DNA of 26,755 nt from CAYXZQ01 sp964469935 (GTDB taxonomy: Archaea > Nanobdellota > Nanobdellia > Woesearchaeales > DSVV01). The first letter of the stretch is position 1; every line of letters begins with the position of its first letter. The DNA lies in assembly GCA_964469935.1 (NCBI GenBank), contig CAYXZQ010000028.1:1-26755 (forward strand), in the 5' to 3' direction. Of the stretch, positions 1 to 7,721 are shown piece after piece. Both the position numbers and the translations under genes were made by a program. Under the pieces are notes generated by a model. The model ran no database searches, was not told the origin of the DNA, and saw only the letters and a list, made by a program, of their open reading frames with translations.

Positions 1-100
1 CATGAGGCTCGTTCAATTCCAGTGGAATCCTTCTCCTGTCTATGGAAAAGCCGATGAGCTTCTCAAGCGCCCTTAACTTCTGGATCGTTGTGTTTTTCAT
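1..100 (-). CDS. partial hypothetical protein, N-terminus only
   Basis: A reading frame starting with ATG at 100 stays open to the window edge (33 codons). It begins one base after the TAG stop of the DUF483-like gene upstream, so it is probably the third gene of the minus-strand unit that starts at 1963. The visible N-terminus is basic and helix-prone (MKNTTIQKLRALEKLIGF) and then contains RRRIPLEL. There is no signal peptide or membrane segment in the visible part and I do not recognise the family. The main support for it being real is the one-base spacing. Confidence 0.5.
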   Translation of the reverse strand, partial: MKNTTIQKLRALEKLIGFSIDRRRIPLELNEPH

Positions 101-101
101 C

Positions 102-1067
102 CTAATCAAAATCGATCATAAACCAGGTGTCTTTCATCCTGGTTGTCTTCAGGAGACTTCTGCCCTTGAATATATTCAGGTTGTCCCCTTCCCTGGTAAG
201 CTTGTCACCAGAGCGGATATCCTTATAAAAATCAACCTCATCCTCCGGCCTGCCGGGATTCTTGAAGTACATGCTGTCCTTGTAAGTGATACTGTCCCCC
301 TTCATCTTTCCGTCAAACATCATGAAGTTCCTCTCGCCGAACACCAGGAGCGGCCTCTTGAGGATGGCCTGCACCTTCTTTACAAACCCCGGCTCGACTT
401 TTGCAAGCTTCTCTTCGACCTTTCTTGCGTAGCTTATGGTGTTTTCGCACCTGTATGAGCAAGGGATGTTGTGGATGAAGAAATATGTGTTGTCCATCAG
501 GAAGTTGTTGCAGTAGTACGAGCCCGACGCCCTGTTATCCATTCTTTTTGTGTTCTTATACGCTTCGAAGGGATGGCTGTAGATGTTCCAGTTGTTGTAT
601 CTCATGAAGAAATCTACGCAGCAGTCTGGAAAACCGAGAGCTTTTCCGAACCTGAGATGGTCGACAAACGGCTTGTTCGTGCTCCTGTTCTTTATGACGA
701 CAGAATACCAGCCGAATCTCTTCGCTGCCATCGCGTTCTTTTTTGAAGCCGAGACATAAACGTGGACAGTGCCGTCTTTTGTTTCCGGAGTGAATCTATC
801 ACCCACCTGGAATGTCGTCGTGATGTTCTTGGATCCTATTATGTCATCCTTCCTGAAGTCCGGTGTCCTGAACACGACGTCGGTCTCCACGTGGAGGCCG
901 TAATCCCTGCATACCTTCCTGAAATCCTCAAAGACAGAAATGTCAATCCAATCGTCATAGCTTGGCTTGACTCCGAGAGCTGTCGCTGCAAACATAGGGT
1001 ACTGGTCCGAATTCTTGAGATGCACGTATTCCTTGCCGAACCTTTTCGGCTTGTATTGCTCCATCAT
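102..1067 (-). CDS. Cys-rich DUF483-like protein
   Basis: A soluble protein of 321 residues with no signal peptide or membrane helix. Its most distinctive part is the motif FPDCCVDFF at residues 146-154, followed by single Cys186 and then HNIPCSYRCENTISYA (Cys203 and Cys207). This CC...C...CxxxC layout resembles the archaeal DUF483 family, whose function is unknown; clustered cysteines could bind a metal or iron-sulfur cluster, which is inference. The start overlaps the upstream radical SAM gene by 4 bases (ATGA), and a GGTGA motif lies just before it, so the two are translated together and probably work together. There are two adjacent Met codons (1067 and 1064); the second gives the more usual spacing from GGTGA. 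The family name is from memory of the motif and not certain. Confidence 0.6.
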   Translation of the reverse strand: MMEQYKPKRFGKEYVHLKNSDQYPMFAATALGVKPSYDDWIDISVFEDFRKVCRDYGLHVETDVVFRTPDFRKDDIIGSKNITTTFQVGDRFTPETKDGTVHVYVSASKKNAMAAKRFGWYSVVIKNRSTNKPFVDHLRFGKALGFPDCCVDFFMRYNNWNIYSHPFEAYKNTKRMDNRASGSYYCNNFLMDNTYFFIHNIPCSYRCENTISYARKVEEKLAKVEPGFVKKVQAILKRPLLVFGERNFMMFDGKMKGDSITYKDSMYFKNPGRPEDEVDFYKDIRSGDKLTREGDNLNIFKGRSLLKTTRMKDTWFMIDFD

Positions 1068-1963
1068 ATTTTCACCGGTACAAATTCGTCGCTTCCCCTC
1101 CTCTCCGGATACTCCTTCCAGGGCCCCTCGCAGACATTGTCATACCTGCACTCGCTGCACTGGGGAAATTTCATCTTGCCCTCGGTCCTCCTGGTGGTCT
1201 CGTAGGAAGGGTCGTATGAATTCACATCCCTTATCTCTGTCTCGGGAATGAAGAATTCAGAGCAGTACTTCTCGTAGCCTTCCATCATGCAGAAAGGCAT
1301 GGCCTCGGCCATCACACTGACACCTGCATCGATGCCTATCTGGAGGCCTCTTCTGATGTATGGCGCTGCAAGGCTGACCCAGGGCATCATCTGGTCGTAG
1401 TTCTCCATCGCATTTCCCACGGCATGCATGAATGCGAACTGGAACTGGTCGACACGCAGCCTGACGAGAAGCCTCGCGATCTCGGGCATGTACCTGTAAT
1501 TAGGCTTCACGACGACGGTGTTGGTTATCACGTACTGCCCCATGTCCTTCAGGTTCTTTATCGCCCTTGTTGTCTGGGAAAAGGAGCCTTTGGCCTGCGT
1601 AAGGTAGTCATGGAGGTCAGCGATATGGCCGTGGAGCGCAGGGCTGAACTCGTTGACACCTGCATCGATGAGCTCCCTGCAATAGTCCCTGTACTGCAGC
1701 ATGCGGGAGTTGCTCTGTAGCTGGATGCTGTCGAAACCGAGGCGTTTTGCATGCTTCACGAGCTCCAGCAGGTCATCGCGGATTGTCACTTCGCCTCCTG
1801 TGAAGACAACTCCGCTGCAGCCGTTCTTCTTCGCATCCTCAAGATCCTTCTTAATCTCCGCAGTCTTCCTGTTGCCGAACTTCTTCTTGTGCGCCTGGAC
1901 GCAGAACAGGCAGTTGTTGTTGCAGAGAAACCCGGTCTTGATATCGACCCTTTTATTGCCCAT
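1064..1963 (-). CDS. radical SAM protein paired with HxsD-like and DUF483-like genes
   Basis: A radical SAM enzyme of 299 residues. The 4Fe-4S/SAM-binding CxxxCxxC is at Cys14, Cys18 and Cys21 (CNNNCLFC), with FTGGE at 54-58 as the SAM-binding glycines. A C-terminal cysteine cluster (Cys225, Cys234, then Cys269, Cys272 and Cys278 in QCSECRYDNVCEGPW) could hold an auxiliary cluster, as in SPASM or twitch enzymes. The open frame extends upstream to 2020, but I place the start at ATG 1963: a TTTATAA box is centred 27 bases upstream of it, as for a leaderless gene, and the skipped segment is hydrophobic and unlike this family. It is first in the minus-strand unit and divergent from the HxsD-like gene, suggesting peptide or protein modification. 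The substrate is unknown. Confidence 0.85.
   Translation of the reverse strand: MGNKRVDIKTGFLCNNNCLFCVQAHKKKFGNRKTAEIKKDLEDAKKNGCSGVVFTGGEVTIRDDLLELVKHAKRLGFDSIQLQSNSRMLQYRDYCRELIDAGVNEFSPALHGHIADLHDYLTQAKGSFSQTTRAIKNLKDMGQYVITNTVVVKPNYRYMPEIARLLVRLRVDQFQFAFMHAVGNAMENYDQMMPWVSLAAPYIRRGLQIGIDAGVSVMAEAMPFCMMEGYEKYCSEFFIPETEIRDVNSYDPSYETTRRTEGKMKFPQCSECRYDNVCEGPWKEYPERRGSDEFVPVKI
1072..1076 (-). promoter_or_regulatory. Shine-Dalgarno motif GGTGA
   Basis: GGTGA on the minus strand matches the complement of the archaeal 16S rRNA 3' end. It lies 4 bases before the first and 7 bases before the second of two adjacent ATG codons of the DUF483-like gene. This internal gene therefore uses a ribosome binding site, unlike the leaderless first genes of units in this window. 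Confidence 0.6.
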
Positions 1964-1986
1964 GGTCCTGGGAAATACCAGAGGAC

Positions 1987-1993
1987 TTATAAA
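1987..1993 (-). promoter_or_regulatory. TATA box for the radical SAM/DUF483-like unit
   Basis: TTTATAA on the minus strand is centred 27 bases upstream of ATG 1963, the spacing of an archaeal TATA box to a leaderless start. It decides for the 1963 start over the longer frame from 2020, since the longer reading would place the box inside the coding region. Confidence 0.6.
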
Positions 1994-2061
1994 GATAGCG
2001 ATAACATACGTCAGCCTCATATATCAGTTTTCACCGGGCTGCTTCCGTGCAGAACCAAATA

Positions 2062-2069
2062 TTTAAATA
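2062..2069 (+). promoter_or_regulatory. TATA box for the HxsD-like gene
   Basis: TTTAAATA is centred about 28 bases upstream of ATG 2094. The in-frame ATG at 2070 directly abuts the box and could not lie on the transcript, so 2094 is the start. Confidence 0.6.
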
Positions 2070-2093
2070 ATGATTGGATTTCCTCATTCCAGC

Positions 2094-2594
2094 ATGAAAA
2101 AGACCCAGGCACCAGCGAAGACCCACGGCAAATCCGCAGGAAAAGCCGCAGTAATCAGGGTGAAATCGAGCATATATCCTCTTGATGTCGTGCTCTCGGC
2201 AGCGTACATTTTCACTGACAAGAATTATGTGATGGTCGACGGGGATCCCCAGAAAGAGATTATTGTAGAGATAACGCCAAAGGACAGCAAGGCGGACATC
2301 CGGACAGTCGAGAAAGAGTTCAACAATGAGCTCATCAATTATGCAAACTACGCCGTGAGAGCCATTCAGAACCAGAAGCTCAGGGAATCGATAATACACA
2401 GGGTGCTTATGACGAATTCCGTCGAGCCCATGCAGGGAATGGTAGAGGCGGTTCATGGAACGCCTGATGAGATGCCCGATGAGGAGATAGAGCCCTGGAA
2501 GACCGATGACAAGGATGAATCATGGTTCGACGACCCTGACGGGATTGCAATACCCTGGGAAGAGAAGCACGGCAAAGAGAAGAAGGGCAAATAA
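2094..2594 (+). CDS. HxsD-like protein (His-Xaa-Ser system relative)
   Basis: A protein of 166 residues with no membrane segment. Residues about 22-108 resemble HxsD of His-Xaa-Ser systems: SIYPLDVVLSAAYIFTDKNY, then VDGDPQKEIIVEI, then EFNNELINYANYAVR, which is close to the family's LLNDYxLRE signature. In those systems HxsD accompanies two radical SAM proteins (HxsB, HxsC) and the repeat peptide HxsA; its biochemical role is not known. Here it is divergent from a radical SAM gene and a DUF483-like gene. The tail (about 125-166) is acidic and Trp-containing, with EPWK, ESWFDDPD and GIAIPWEEK, and ends in lysines. No HxsA-like repeat peptide is visible in the window. The start is set by the TATA box. 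The family call is by motif recognition only. Confidence 0.65.
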   Translation: MKKTQAPAKTHGKSAGKAAVIRVKSSIYPLDVVLSAAYIFTDKNYVMVDGDPQKEIIVEITPKDSKADIRTVEKEFNNELINYANYAVRAIQNQKLRESIIHRVLMTNSVEPMQGMVEAVHGTPDEMPDEEIEPWKTDDKDESWFDDPDGIAIPWEEKHGKEKKGK

Positions 2595-2692
2595 GCCCTG
2601 GGCATCCTGCAGTTAAACCTCTATGTTCCTGTCTTCCGTCATTTATTATCTCTGTTGGCTGACTTTACAGCTGTGTCTGTCAAATCAAAATG

Positions 2693-2700
2693 AATATATA
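2693..2700 (+). promoter_or_regulatory. TATA-like box for the flippase gene
   Basis: AATATATA lies 21 bases (centre) upstream of ATG 2718 and 30 bases upstream of the in-frame ATG 2727. Both starts are compatible with a leaderless or near-leaderless transcript. Confidence 0.45.
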
Positions 2701-2717
2701 CTAGTACTGACAGTATC

Positions 2718-4166
2718 ATGTCCAGGATGGCGAAGTTCCACAGCAATGTCTCATTCATGTCAGCAGGGATAATTTTCAAGCTGTTCATATCATTCGTCGC
2801 AACAGCCATATACATAAGAGAGATTGGCTCTGAAGGCTATGCTGTCATCGGAACGGTCTTCTCGTTATTTTCCCTGATTGCGGCTGTGGATATCCCGTTT
2901 TTTCTTGGTCTGGTTAGGTACAATTCAGAAAGGCCCGGCCAGGACAGGGACCAGTTCAACAACATATTCAACACCCTCTATAATTCCGCCCTGGCCTCGA
3001 ACCTGTTCTTTCTCCTCCTCCTCCCGGTCATTGTCTTCCTTTCAGTAAATGTCTACAAAAAGCCGGACCTGGTGATATACTACATCCTCGCGCTTGCTGT
3101 CTATTGCTTTACCAGGATGATAAATTTCCTGCAGCAGTTCTTCAGGGCGAACCGCAATGAGAAGATGGTCCAGGACGCCTATATCACCTCGTTGACCGTA
3201 GAGCTGCTGCTCAACATCATGCTGATGTTTGTCTTCGGTTTGGGTGTATTGTCGATATTTGTCAGCGCCCTGCTATCGAGGGCATTGGAGTACGCAATAC
3301 TCTGCACAAAATCAAAGGCCCATATCACATTTTCACCTTACCTGTCAGTCGGCATCCTCATGAAGATAATCAGGGAATATTCATTGCAGGAATTGATATC
3401 GAAGATGCTGAGGGGGATCGTCATCTGGGGTGGGCTGTTCATATCGACATTCTTCCTGGACAGCAGAGAGCTCGGCATACTGACGATCTTCATCTCTGTC
3501 AGCTACATGATAAAGAGGTTTTTCGCCCCACTATTCGTCCATCTCTCGCCTGTCATGTCAGAATATCATGAGAAAGGGAAGCTCAGGAGGATAAAAGAGA
3601 CCATGCTGAATATAAGCCATGCGGTCTCGATGATATTCATCATGGCGATGCTATTCCTGATAATCGTCGGCAGACCTATTTACATGATATATTTCGGTCA
3701 GCAGATGCAAGGCACGTATCCGCTCTTCCTCATTTTCATATGCATACAGATTTTCCATGAGATATTCATCGCAGCATCAAATTACCTCTTCATCACTGAC
3801 ATCAGGTTCTATAACAAGCTGAATTTCATCACGCTGTTTGCGTTCCTGCTCGTCCTGTTCCCTTCGGTCTCATATCTCGGACTTGCGGGAGTCGTCATAT
3901 CTTATCTTTTCCTGTATGTGATACGCTCGATATTCTATCTCGGATTTCACCTGTACCATCTGCACAGGATGCTTGCCCCGGATGATGCCGCAATATTGAC
4001 TACGTCAGTCATACTGCTTATTTCAGGACTTGTTTTCGGCAGACTGAACTATTCGATATCGATGCTGCCCGGGCTTCTCCTGCTTGTCATCCTGCTGGCA
4101 GTGCTGGTATTCGCATTCAAGGTGAAGATAGGAAGATCATATCACTTCCTGACAAAAGCCATATGA
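2718..4166 (+). CDS. polysaccharide flippase (Wzx/MOP superfamily)
   Basis: An integral membrane protein of 482 residues with about 12-14 hydrophobic helices spread over its whole length, typical of the MOP-superfamily exporters that flip lipid-linked oligosaccharides across the membrane. The N-terminal part, with KFHSNVSFMSAGIIFKLF followed by YIREIGSEGYAVIGTVFSL, matches the characteristic first two helices of Wzx-type proteins (helix, then a short basic/Gly loop of the G..G.Y.. type). Length is normal for the family. It is likely the step that moves glycans made by the nearby glycosyltransferases to the outer face, where the GT-C enzymes act. It is transcribed alone; the next gene converges on it 25 bases away. 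Met4 (2727) is an alternative start. Confidence 0.88.
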   Translation: MSRMAKFHSNVSFMSAGIIFKLFISFVATAIYIREIGSEGYAVIGTVFSLFSLIAAVDIPFFLGLVRYNSERPGQDRDQFNNIFNTLYNSALASNLFFLLLLPVIVFLSVNVYKKPDLVIYYILALAVYCFTRMINFLQQFFRANRNEKMVQDAYITSLTVELLLNIMLMFVFGLGVLSIFVSALLSRALEYAILCTKSKAHITFSPYLSVGILMKIIREYSLQELISKMLRGIVIWGGLFISTFFLDSRELGILTIFISVSYMIKRFFAPLFVHLSPVMSEYHEKGKLRRIKETMLNISHAVSMIFIMAMLFLIIVGRPIYMIYFGQQMQGTYPLFLIFICIQIFHEIFIAASNYLFITDIRFYNKLNFITLFAFLLVLFPSVSYLGLAGVVISYLFLYVIRSIFYLGFHLYHLHRMLAPDDAAILTTSVILLISGLVFGRLNYSISMLPGLLLLVILLAVLVFAFKVKIGRSYHFLTKAI

Positions 4167-4191
4167 AATTCGAACATATAGCGGGCGCAGT

Positions 4192-5310
4192 TCAATACAG
4201 CCAGTGGGGCACATGCATCCTGTATTCTTCGGGCCCAATCTTTTCTTTCCACGGTCCCATGCACAGGGGATCCATCCGGCCGTATGCACCGGTGAGCTGC
4301 CTTGTCACTGCCTTGCACCCCCCTCTGCAGAAACCGGCAAGGCTGCAGGCTGAGCATTCTTGAGGCAGTCCTGCAAATTCCATGAATTCGCTGCTGCTCT
4401 TCACATCCCGCATAAGCAGCCTGAGGCTTTTTTCGTATACATTGCCCAGCTTAAGGTCCAGGAAGGGGCATGGTGTCAGAGTCCCGTCGGCAAAGATATT
4501 TATCGAAGTGGTGCAGCCTGAGCAGAGAGTTTTGCCTGTCAGGATATCCCTAATCAGTATCTCCCTGTGTTTCTTGCTCCTCTCGTTGTAGAGCCATCCG
4601 ACAGTCCTCTTCCATCCTTCCCTGTCGCTGACTGCCAAAGGGTCATCGCTTCCGCAAGGTATGTACCTGTAGAACATGGACTTGTGGCCGAGGTCTTTGA
4701 CATATTTGTTTATTTCCCTGATATGGCCAATGTTTGCTGAAGTTATCGGAGTGAAGGTATAGGTCCTGATGCCTGCATCCTTCAGCTCGCCGAGCCCTTT
4801 TACCGTCTTTTTGAATGAACCCGGCGTGCTCGTCATCCTGTCGAATTGCTCCTCTTTATGGGAATGGAATGTCACAACCGCTGTCTGGAGCCCCGAGGCC
4901 TGGAGCTTTCCTGCAACATCAGCCGTTGCAAGGCTCGCATTGGTGAAAAGAATGTTCCTCGAAATTTTGGCTTTGTACCTTGCATACTTTATGATATCAA
5001 ATATATCATCTCTTAAGAGTGGCTCTCCACCTAGCAAGTCAAGACGTTTTATGCCCATCTCGCCAATCTCATCAAACAGGCGGAATAGTCTCTTCTTGTC
5101 AGGGTTTCCTGTTTTTTGCCTTGAATAGCATCCGATACAGCCGTAATTGCACGAGTCGTTGACATGAACCTTGGCTGAATTGATATTTTCCCTTGCTAGA
5201 CTGAGGATTCTGCTGCCTGCCCAAAACCTGATTGTTTTTGGCTGGAGACCGCTGATCTGATTCTTTATTATGTCCGAAGCTTTCCTGCTGACAGGCAGTC
5301 TTAACTGCAT
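4192..5310 (-). CDS. radical SAM/SPASM domain protein
   Basis: A radical SAM enzyme of 372 residues. The SAM cluster cysteines are Cys54, Cys58 and Cys61 (CNYGCIGC), with LLGGEP at 92-97. The C-terminal SPASM region is complete: Cys263 and Cys266, then the INIFADGTLTPCP motif (Cys281), then Cys319, Cys322, Cys328, Cys332 and Cys350, enough for two auxiliary 4Fe-4S clusters. SPASM enzymes modify peptides, proteins or small molecules (for example anaerobic sulfatase-maturase types, PqqE and MftC); the substrate here cannot be told. A TTG codon at 5328 would extend the frame, but ATG 5310 lies at leaderless distance from a TATA box. It converges with the flippase and is divergent from the TPR gene. 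Confidence 0.85.
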   Translation of the reverse strand: MQLRLPVSRKASDIIKNQISGLQPKTIRFWAGSRILSLARENINSAKVHVNDSCNYGCIGCYSRQKTGNPDKKRLFRLFDEIGEMGIKRLDLLGGEPLLRDDIFDIIKYARYKAKISRNILFTNASLATADVAGKLQASGLQTAVVTFHSHKEEQFDRMTSTPGSFKKTVKGLGELKDAGIRTYTFTPITSANIGHIREINKYVKDLGHKSMFYRYIPCGSDDPLAVSDREGWKRTVGWLYNERSKKHREILIRDILTGKTLCSGCTTSINIFADGTLTPCPFLDLKLGNVYEKSLRLLMRDVKSSSEFMEFAGLPQECSACSLAGFCRGGCKAVTRQLTGAYGRMDPLCMGPWKEKIGPEEYRMHVPHWLY

Positions 5311-5334
5311 TTTAATTGACTTAATCAAAGCTTG

Positions 5335-5343
5335 ATTATAAAT
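5335..5343 (-). promoter_or_regulatory. TATA box for the SPASM radical SAM gene
   Basis: ATTTATAAT on the minus strand is centred 29 bases upstream of ATG 5310. The rest of the divergent intergenic stretch to 5463 is AT-rich and shows no other feature I can name. Confidence 0.55.
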
Positions 5344-5463
5344 CTATCCTTAATATACCAAAGATTGATCCTGTCCGACTAATGATGAATCAACAATCGG
5401 GAAAATTTGTCGCATGAGCTATTGGATCAACCATATTTTATGACTTCATAAAAGTAACTTAAG

Positions 5464-5471
5464 TTTAAATA
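5464..5471 (+). promoter_or_regulatory. TATA box for the TPR protein gene
   Basis: TTTAAATA is centred about 27 bases upstream of ATG 5495. A second ATG at 5491 is in another frame and stops at once. Confidence 0.55.
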
Positions 5472-5494
5472 TATTCCAATACTATTTCTCATGA

Positions 5495-6262
5495 ATGGAT
5501 GAAAAATTATTGGAATACATCAGAAAAGAGCGGTCAAAGGGTTTTTCTGATGAACAGATCAAAGATACGCTCATCAAGGCAGGACATGAAGTAACTCATG
5601 TCGAGGAGCATATCAAGCATTCCAAAAATGAATCAGGACCCTCCGTGAAACCAGATCATCGGTACGCTATCGTAGCTGTGATAATAATAGTCATCCTTAT
5701 GGTCAGCATAGGTTTATATTTCATGAGGAATAATTTTTTGCAAGGGAAGGAAGGTTCCCTCCAGGAGTATGAAAATCCTGCAGGACAGGGAGGGGCGCTT
5801 CAGGAGGATATTAACTCCGGAGGGCAGGGAAGTTCCCTCCAAGCTAATCATTCCAATTTGGTCGATCTTAATAAGGAGGGATGGGACCTATATAATCAGA
5901 AGAATTATGCTGAGGCTATAGATGTATTTAATAAGGCTATTGAACAGGATCCGAACAATGCAGCTGCCCGTATCGGTCTCGGTTGGAGCCAGTATGATTA
6001 TGGCCTGCTGCAGGACAATGGTCTCGAATTGTTTGAACAGTCGATTATAAATTTCCAAAAATCAATCGAGCTGAATGACTCATATGTAACCTCTTTGAGG
6101 GGGCTTGGGAATGATTACAGGGAAATTGGAGATTATAATAAATCATTCGAGTATCTCATAAAGGCGCATGAAAAGGACCCAAACGACACCCTCGCTTATG
6201 AATACCTGGGAAGGACCTATGTGGCAATGGAAGAGCACGAGAAGGCCATAGGGGATGGTTAA
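5495..6262 (+). CDS. membrane-anchored TPR repeat protein
   Basis: A 255-residue protein in four parts. Residues 1-40 form a short helical domain (LLEYIRKERSKGFSDEQIKD) of a type often found at the N-terminus of archaeal membrane proteins. One membrane helix spans about 58-76. A linker at 84-122 is made of three 13-residue repeats. Residues about 123-255 carry tetratricopeptide repeats (NYAEAIDVFNKAIEQDPNN is the clearest). TPR domains bind other proteins, so this is probably a scaffold, placed outside the membrane if the N-terminus is inside. The last TPR breaks off after its first helix (MEEHEKAIGDG, stop), so the C-terminus may be lost. The gene is visibly more AT-rich than most neighbours. 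Partner and function are unknown. Confidence 0.8.
   Translation: MDEKLLEYIRKERSKGFSDEQIKDTLIKAGHEVTHVEEHIKHSKNESGPSVKPDHRYAIVAVIIIVILMVSIGLYFMRNNFLQGKEGSLQEYENPAGQGGALQEDINSGGQGSSLQANHSNLVDLNKEGWDLYNQKNYAEAIDVFNKAIEQDPNNAAARIGLGWSQYDYGLLQDNGLELFEQSIINFQKSIELNDSYVTSLRGLGNDYREIGDYNKSFEYLIKAHEKDPNDTLAYEYLGRTYVAMEEHEKAIGDG
5744..5860 (+). repeat. three 39-base tandem repeats inside the TPR gene
   Basis: The coding sequence of the linker after the membrane helix repeats with an exact 39-base (13-residue) period: GKEGSLQEYENPA, GQGGALQEDINSG and GQGSSLQANHSNL. The G-x-x-x-x-LQ frame is kept in all three while the rest has diverged. It is Gly/Gln-rich and probably a flexible spacer that grew by tandem duplication. 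Confidence 0.75.
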
Positions 6263-6372
6263 GAGCAGTCATGCTGAACATGACAGATGATGTTTCTATC
6301 GACCGATCAGTTTTTAGCATAACGGATGATGTCTGGAAAACCCGGCGATTCATTTATCTTTTAATAGTAAAC

Positions 6373-6379
6373 TATTTAT
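6373..6379 (+). promoter_or_regulatory. TATA-like box for the CapK-like gene
   Basis: TATTTAT is centred 31 bases upstream of the GTG start at 6407. The ATG codons at 6396 and 6405 lie in other frames and stop at once, which leaves the GTG as the first usable start. The stretch 6263-6372 holds no gene I can support. Confidence 0.4.
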
Positions 6380-6406
6380 TCAACTTTCGATTCGTATGGG
6401 ATTAAT

Positions 6407-7714
6407 GTGAGTATCTTGAAAAAAATATATCAAAAGAGCCCTGGACCTATACAAGTGCTGGGAGCGAAAGTTAATCATGATCTCTGGTTTGACTGGTTCT
6501 ATTCACGGCTAAAAAGAACAGAATACCTCTCTTCTTCTGAGATCGAGGAGATGCAGAATGAGCAATTAAGAAGGATGATCAAGCACTGTTATGATGCAGT
6601 ACCTTTCTACAGAAAAAGTTTCGGTGAGCACAGCATTAGGCCGCATCAAGTCAGATGCAGGGAGGATCTTGAAAGGCTTCCTGTGATAACAAGGGAAGAT
6701 GTGGTTGAAAATCATCGTTATTTCATCTCAAAAAAGATTCCAAAGGATGGGATTATGACAAGGTATACCGGCGGAACAACCGGAAAACCCATGAAGATGA
6801 TGATTACCGGACGGGAGAGGATGATTGACAATGCAAGAATAACAAAGCAGTGCGCAATGGCAGGGATGTCCATGCAGGACGGTCAATTCCATGTAGGGCC
6901 CAACACAGGAAACATGCCATGGAGATACGACCGGAAAAACAACGCAGTCCTCTTCAGCCCATTGCACTTCGACGACAGGAACATAGGGACATTCACCGGT
7001 TTATTGAAGAGTTACGGTTTCAGGTTCATGAGGGGATTTCCGTCCCTCATATACCTCCTGGCTGACCACTGCCGGGAGAACGGCATCTCAGACATCAGGC
7101 TGGATGCAGTCATAACGAAATCCGAGCAGCTTCTGCCTCACTGGAGAAAGACCATTGAGGATGCGTTCGGCTGCAGGGTGTTCGACCAGTACGCCCAGGT
7201 CGAGATGGTCGCATCTGCCATGGAGTGCGGCAGCCATTCTGGGATGCATGTCGAGCCGTCATTCGGCATCATAGAGACTGACAAGCATAATGAATTGATT
7301 GCGACAAGCCTCGTGAACTATGCCATGCCCCTGCTCAGGTACAGGACAGGCGACATAGGCAAAGTGGCAAAAAACAGGTGCTCATGCGGAAGCTGTTCAG
7401 GGAGACTTGTTGAATTCCAGGGCAGGAAATGCGATATGATAATCACAAAAAACGGGAAGCCAGTAAATTTCTCGCCGGTGATGTCGAGAATACAGAGGCA
7501 CCAGAACATCAGGGAATGCCGGTTCGTGCAGGAGGACAAGGGGTCGCTTAGAGTGGATCTCGTAATCAGAAAACATGAATCGTTAAAAAGCATCAAACGC
7601 TCCCTGAACTCGCTGTTCGACGGAGAAATCGAACTATATTTTAATGTTGTCAGCTCAATACAGAGGGAAGGGAAAGGAAAAAGCCGTTTCATCATTTCAA
7701 AGATCCAATCCTGA
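6407..7714 (+). CDS. CapK-like adenylate-forming enzyme (phenylacetate-CoA ligase family)
   Basis: A soluble protein of 435 residues of the phenylacetate-CoA ligase/CapK branch of adenylate-forming enzymes, which activate a carboxylic acid as acyl-AMP. The ATP-binding loop RYTGGTTGKP is at 119-128, and the conserved YRTGDIG motif at 312-318 is followed by cysteines 325, 327 and 330 that could bind zinc, as in relatives. The typical C-terminal ligase subdomain follows (GRKCDMIITKNGKPVNFSP and on). CapK-type members sit in capsule clusters in many genomes, where their substrate is mostly unproven; an acyl or amino-acyl group for a surface sugar is plausible. The start is GTG. Bases are more AT-rich in the first third of the gene than later. 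Confidence 0.85.
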   Translation: MSILKKIYQKSPGPIQVLGAKVNHDLWFDWFYSRLKRTEYLSSSEIEEMQNEQLRRMIKHCYDAVPFYRKSFGEHSIRPHQVRCREDLERLPVITREDVVENHRYFISKKIPKDGIMTRYTGGTTGKPMKMMITGRERMIDNARITKQCAMAGMSMQDGQFHVGPNTGNMPWRYDRKNNAVLFSPLHFDDRNIGTFTGLLKSYGFRFMRGFPSLIYLLADHCRENGISDIRLDAVITKSEQLLPHWRKTIEDAFGCRVFDQYAQVEMVASAMECGSHSGMHVEPSFGIIETDKHNELIATSLVNYAMPLLRYRTGDIGKVAKNRCSCGSCSGRLVEFQGRKCDMIITKNGKPVNFSPVMSRIQRHQNIRECRFVQEDKGSLRVDLVIRKHESLKSIKRSLNSLFDGEIELYFNVVSSIQREGKGKSRFIISKIQS

Positions 7715-7721
7715 CCCGATA

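Noticed and set aside
102..1067. Plus-strand frames opposite the DUF483-like gene (42-458, 471-746, 762-1205)
   Set aside because: They are short, mutually out of phase and lack motifs, while the minus strand has a single frame with ordered cysteine motifs and an ATGA overlap.
2070..2093. Longer N-terminus of the HxsD-like protein from ATG 2070
   Set aside because: The ATG abuts the TTTAAATA box that drives the gene, so it would lie upstream of the transcript; the box spacing fits ATG 2094.
6281..6405. Short open frame after the TPR gene (about 41 codons with a hydrophobic stretch)
   Set aside because: It runs through the promoter region of the CapK-like gene, has no start signal and no TPR-like continuation, so it neither restores the TPR protein nor stands as a gene.
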